This document shows positions 62,568 through 64,000 of a DNA stretch of 64,000 bases, piece by piece; positions within the stretch are counted from its first letter, which is position 1, and every line of letters starts with the position of its first letter. The notes beneath the pieces are model-generated. The model made no database searches, was not told the origin of the DNA, and saw only the letters and a list, made by a program, of their open reading frames with translations. This stretch comes from Brevundimonas sp. (lineage in GTDB: Bacteria > Pseudomonadota > Alphaproteobacteria > Caulobacterales > Caulobacteraceae), in assembly GCF_027487935.1 (NCBI RefSeq), contig NZ_JAIYCP010000022.1, positions 1 to 64,000 of the forward strand, written 5' to 3'. The position numbers and the translations under genes were made by a program.

Positions 62568-63776
62568 ATGACCACGATCATCGTTGGCGCGGGACACGGC
62601 GGGGGAACCGCGGCGGCCCTGCTGCGTCAGAACGGCTATACCGACCCCGTCATTCTGATCGGCGAGGAACCTCACCCGCCTTACCAGCGCCCCCCTCTCT
62701 CCAAGGGCTGGCTGAAGGGCGAGGTCGATGGTGACGGCCTGCTGCTGCGGCCTTCGGCCTGGTACGCTGAGGCGAACATCGACCTGCGAACCTCGACACG
62801 GGTGGTCAGCCTCGATCGCGCGGCAAGGACCGTAACCCTGTCGACCGATGAGGTGCTGGCCTATGACAAGCTGATCATCGCCACGGGCGCGCGCGCGCGT
62901 CGGCTGGTCCTGCCCGGCAGCGATCTGAACGGCTTTCTGGAACTCCGGACCATCGAGGACGCTGAGGCCATCAAGGCCCGGATCAGGCCCGGCTTCCGGC
63001 TGGCCGTGATCGGCGGTGGCTATGTCGGGCTCGAGGTCGCCGCCTCGGCACGGAAACTGGGAGCCGAGGTCGATCTGCTGGAGCGCGAGGACCGGCTTCT
63101 GGCGCGCGTCGCCGGACCTGTCCTGTCGGGCTTCTTCCAGCAGGTGCACGAGGAACAGGGGGTCCGCTTCCATTTCGGCGTCACGGTCGAGGCGTTCGAG
63201 GGGCTGGACGGTCAGGTCTCGGGGATCCGGCTGGCAGGGGCCGGGCCCCTGGTGTGCGACGCGGTCCTGGTCGGTATCGGGGCCATACCGAACGATGACC
63301 TGGCCCGGGAGGCCGGGCTGGCTTGCGATGAGGGCGTGGTCGTCGATCATCAGGCCCGGACCTCGGACCCGGACATCTTCGCGATCGGCGACATGACCCG
63401 GCGGCCGCTGGCCCTTTATGATCGGTCCGTCCGGCTGGAAAGCGTGCCCAATGCCCTCGAGCAGTCGCGTCAGGCGACGGCGGCCATCTGCGGCAAGCCG
63501 GATCCCAAGCCGGATGTGCCCTGGTTCTGGTCCGACCAGTACGACCTCAAGCTCCAGATCGCCGGCATGCCCTTCGACGTCGACCAGATCGTCGTTCGCG
63601 GCGATCCGGCCAATCGGTCCTTCGCGGTCTTCCACCTCTCCCGCGGCCGGGTCCAGGCCGTCGAGGCGGTCAATGCCGCACCCGAGTTCATGGTCGGACG
63701 CCAGTGGATTGCGTCAAGGCGCGAGGTCGACCCGGTCAGGCTCGGCGATGTCGGGGTTCCGATCAAGGACGTCTGA
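62568..63776 (+). CDS. FAD-dependent ferredoxin reductase-type protein
   Basis: The 402-residue flavoprotein has the FAD-binding IIVGAGHGGGTAAALL, substrate-side PYQRPPLSKGWLKGE (typical of oxygenase-linked ferredoxin reductases), the NAD(P) loop AVIGGGYVGLEVAA and the DIFAIGDM motif near the end. It likely passes electrons from NAD(P)H to a ferredoxin that serves a P450 or Rieske oxygenase; no partner is in the window, although fdxA is 6 kb away. ATG at 62568 follows AAAAGAA. Confidence 0.9.
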   Translation: MTTIIVGAGHGGGTAAALLRQNGYTDPVILIGEEPHPPYQRPPLSKGWLKGEVDGDGLLLRPSAWYAEANIDLRTSTRVVSLDRAARTVTLSTDEVLAYDKLIIATGARARRLVLPGSDLNGFLELRTIEDAEAIKARIRPGFRLAVIGGGYVGLEVAASARKLGAEVDLLEREDRLLARVAGPVLSGFFQQVHEEQGVRFHFGVTVEAFEGLDGQVSGIRLAGAGPLVCDAVLVGIGAIPNDDLAREAGLACDEGVVVDHQARTSDPDIFAIGDMTRRPLALYDRSVRLESVPNALEQSRQATAAICGKPDPKPDVPWFWSDQYDLKLQIAGMPFDVDQIVVRGDPANRSFAVFHLSRGRVQAVEAVNAAPEFMVGRQWIASRREVDPVRLGDVGVPIKDV

Positions 63777-63860
63777 CCGTCGCAAACCGGCACCGCCCCG
63801 CCATCACATCGGGCCTGCTTGGCACCCGCACGTGCCAGTCGACAGGCCCGGCGTCAGCCC

Positions 63861-64000
63861 TCAGGGCTCCAGCTCGATGTCCCAGTAGAGGTAGTCCAGC
63901 CATCCGGGGTGCTTGCTACGCAGAATGGTGCAGGGATCGGAGCCCGCACCATGACCGAAAAAAGAATATCGATTTTTGATGACCGACTCCCGCATACGAT
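63861..64000 (-). CDS. partial hypothetical protein at right edge
   Basis: On the minus strand, a frame ending TGA at 63861-63863 encodes a C-terminus reading GSDPCTILRSKHPGWLDYLY then WDIELEP. Its last half uses mostly G/C third bases, as real genes here do. Upstream of about 63950 the DNA is AT-richer (AAAAAAGAATATCGATTTTT on the plus strand), and the gene probably starts at or beyond the edge (a Met codon lies at 63995). A competing plus-strand start at 63951, with GGAG 8 bases before it, cannot be excluded. Confidence 0.45.
   Translation of the reverse strand, partial: RMRESVIKNRYSFFGHGAGSDPCTILRSKHPGWLDYLYWDIELEP

Noticed and set aside
1-64000. CRISPR arrays or long tandem arrays
   Set aside because: No regularly spaced direct repeats of the right size were seen; only the short heptamer repeat before folE was found.

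Overview
The window is about 64 kb of high-GC chromosome from an alphaproteobacterium of the Caulobacterales, most likely Brevundimonas or a close relative. The main evidence is the gene order fliF-fliG-flbE/fliH-fliN-flbD-(bla)-flhA, which matches Caulobacter apart from one extra gene. CtrA-like boxes with FlbD-type palindromes precede three flagellar operons. The glycine dehydrogenase is split into two subunits, the ATP synthase F0 operon carries separate b and b' subunits, and CarD, FdxA, an S4 protein and a SUV3-like helicase lie close together. Genes are densely packed and often overlap by 1 to 4 bases. I see no prophage, insertion sequence, CRISPR array or rRNA operon.

Layout. 0.4-6.4 kb: hemF, small enzymes, rlmJ, an OGFr-domain protein and the threonine-degradation pair kbl-tdh. 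6.7-17.0 kb: ispH, an exported protein, argS, an adenine-deaminase-type enzyme, then a tandem glycine riboswitch controlling gcvT-gcvH-gcvPA-gcvPB, followed by an SDR. 17.1-19.7 kb: the F0 operon atpI-atpB-atpE-atpF'-atpF on the minus strand. 20.0-25.9 kb (minus): an isoprenoid cluster xseB-csaA-like-ispA-dxs, then a periplasmic cyclophilin, a histidine phosphatase and a class II deacetylase. 26.0-29.7 kb is the most disturbed part: a GNAT gene, a frameshifted exported-protein gene, a 66-bp duplicate of the GNAT 3' end, a MntA-HepT toxin-antitoxin pair and a CoxE-type VWA gene that starts on the toxin stop codon.

31.0-47.5 kb is a flagellar region of four gene groups: fliF-fliG-fliH-fliN-flbD-bla-flhA; fliQ-fliR-flhB; flgB-flgC-fliE; and fliO-fliP. 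They encode the MS ring, C ring, export gate, proximal rod and the regulator FlbD. A class A beta-lactamase sits inside the first operon, and folE, a spermidine-synthase-like gene, an acyltransferase and a 2OG oxygenase sit between groups. Three promoter regions share one arrangement: a GGCA-N5-TGCC palindrome followed 10 bp later by TTAA-N7-TTA.

47.5-64 kb: an HU protein, a 950-residue TPR protein, small membrane and exported proteins, tRNA-Arg(CCT), an SDR with Phe in place of the catalytic Tyr, a DsbA-fold isomerase, a SUV3-like helicase overlapping an S4 protein, fdxA, carD, a c-type cytochrome, rpmB, an M1-family lipoprotein peptidase, a transglutaminase and a ferredoxin-reductase-type flavoprotein. 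The right edge probably cuts a minus-strand gene. All functional assignments rest on reading motifs and context by eye; no database search was run.
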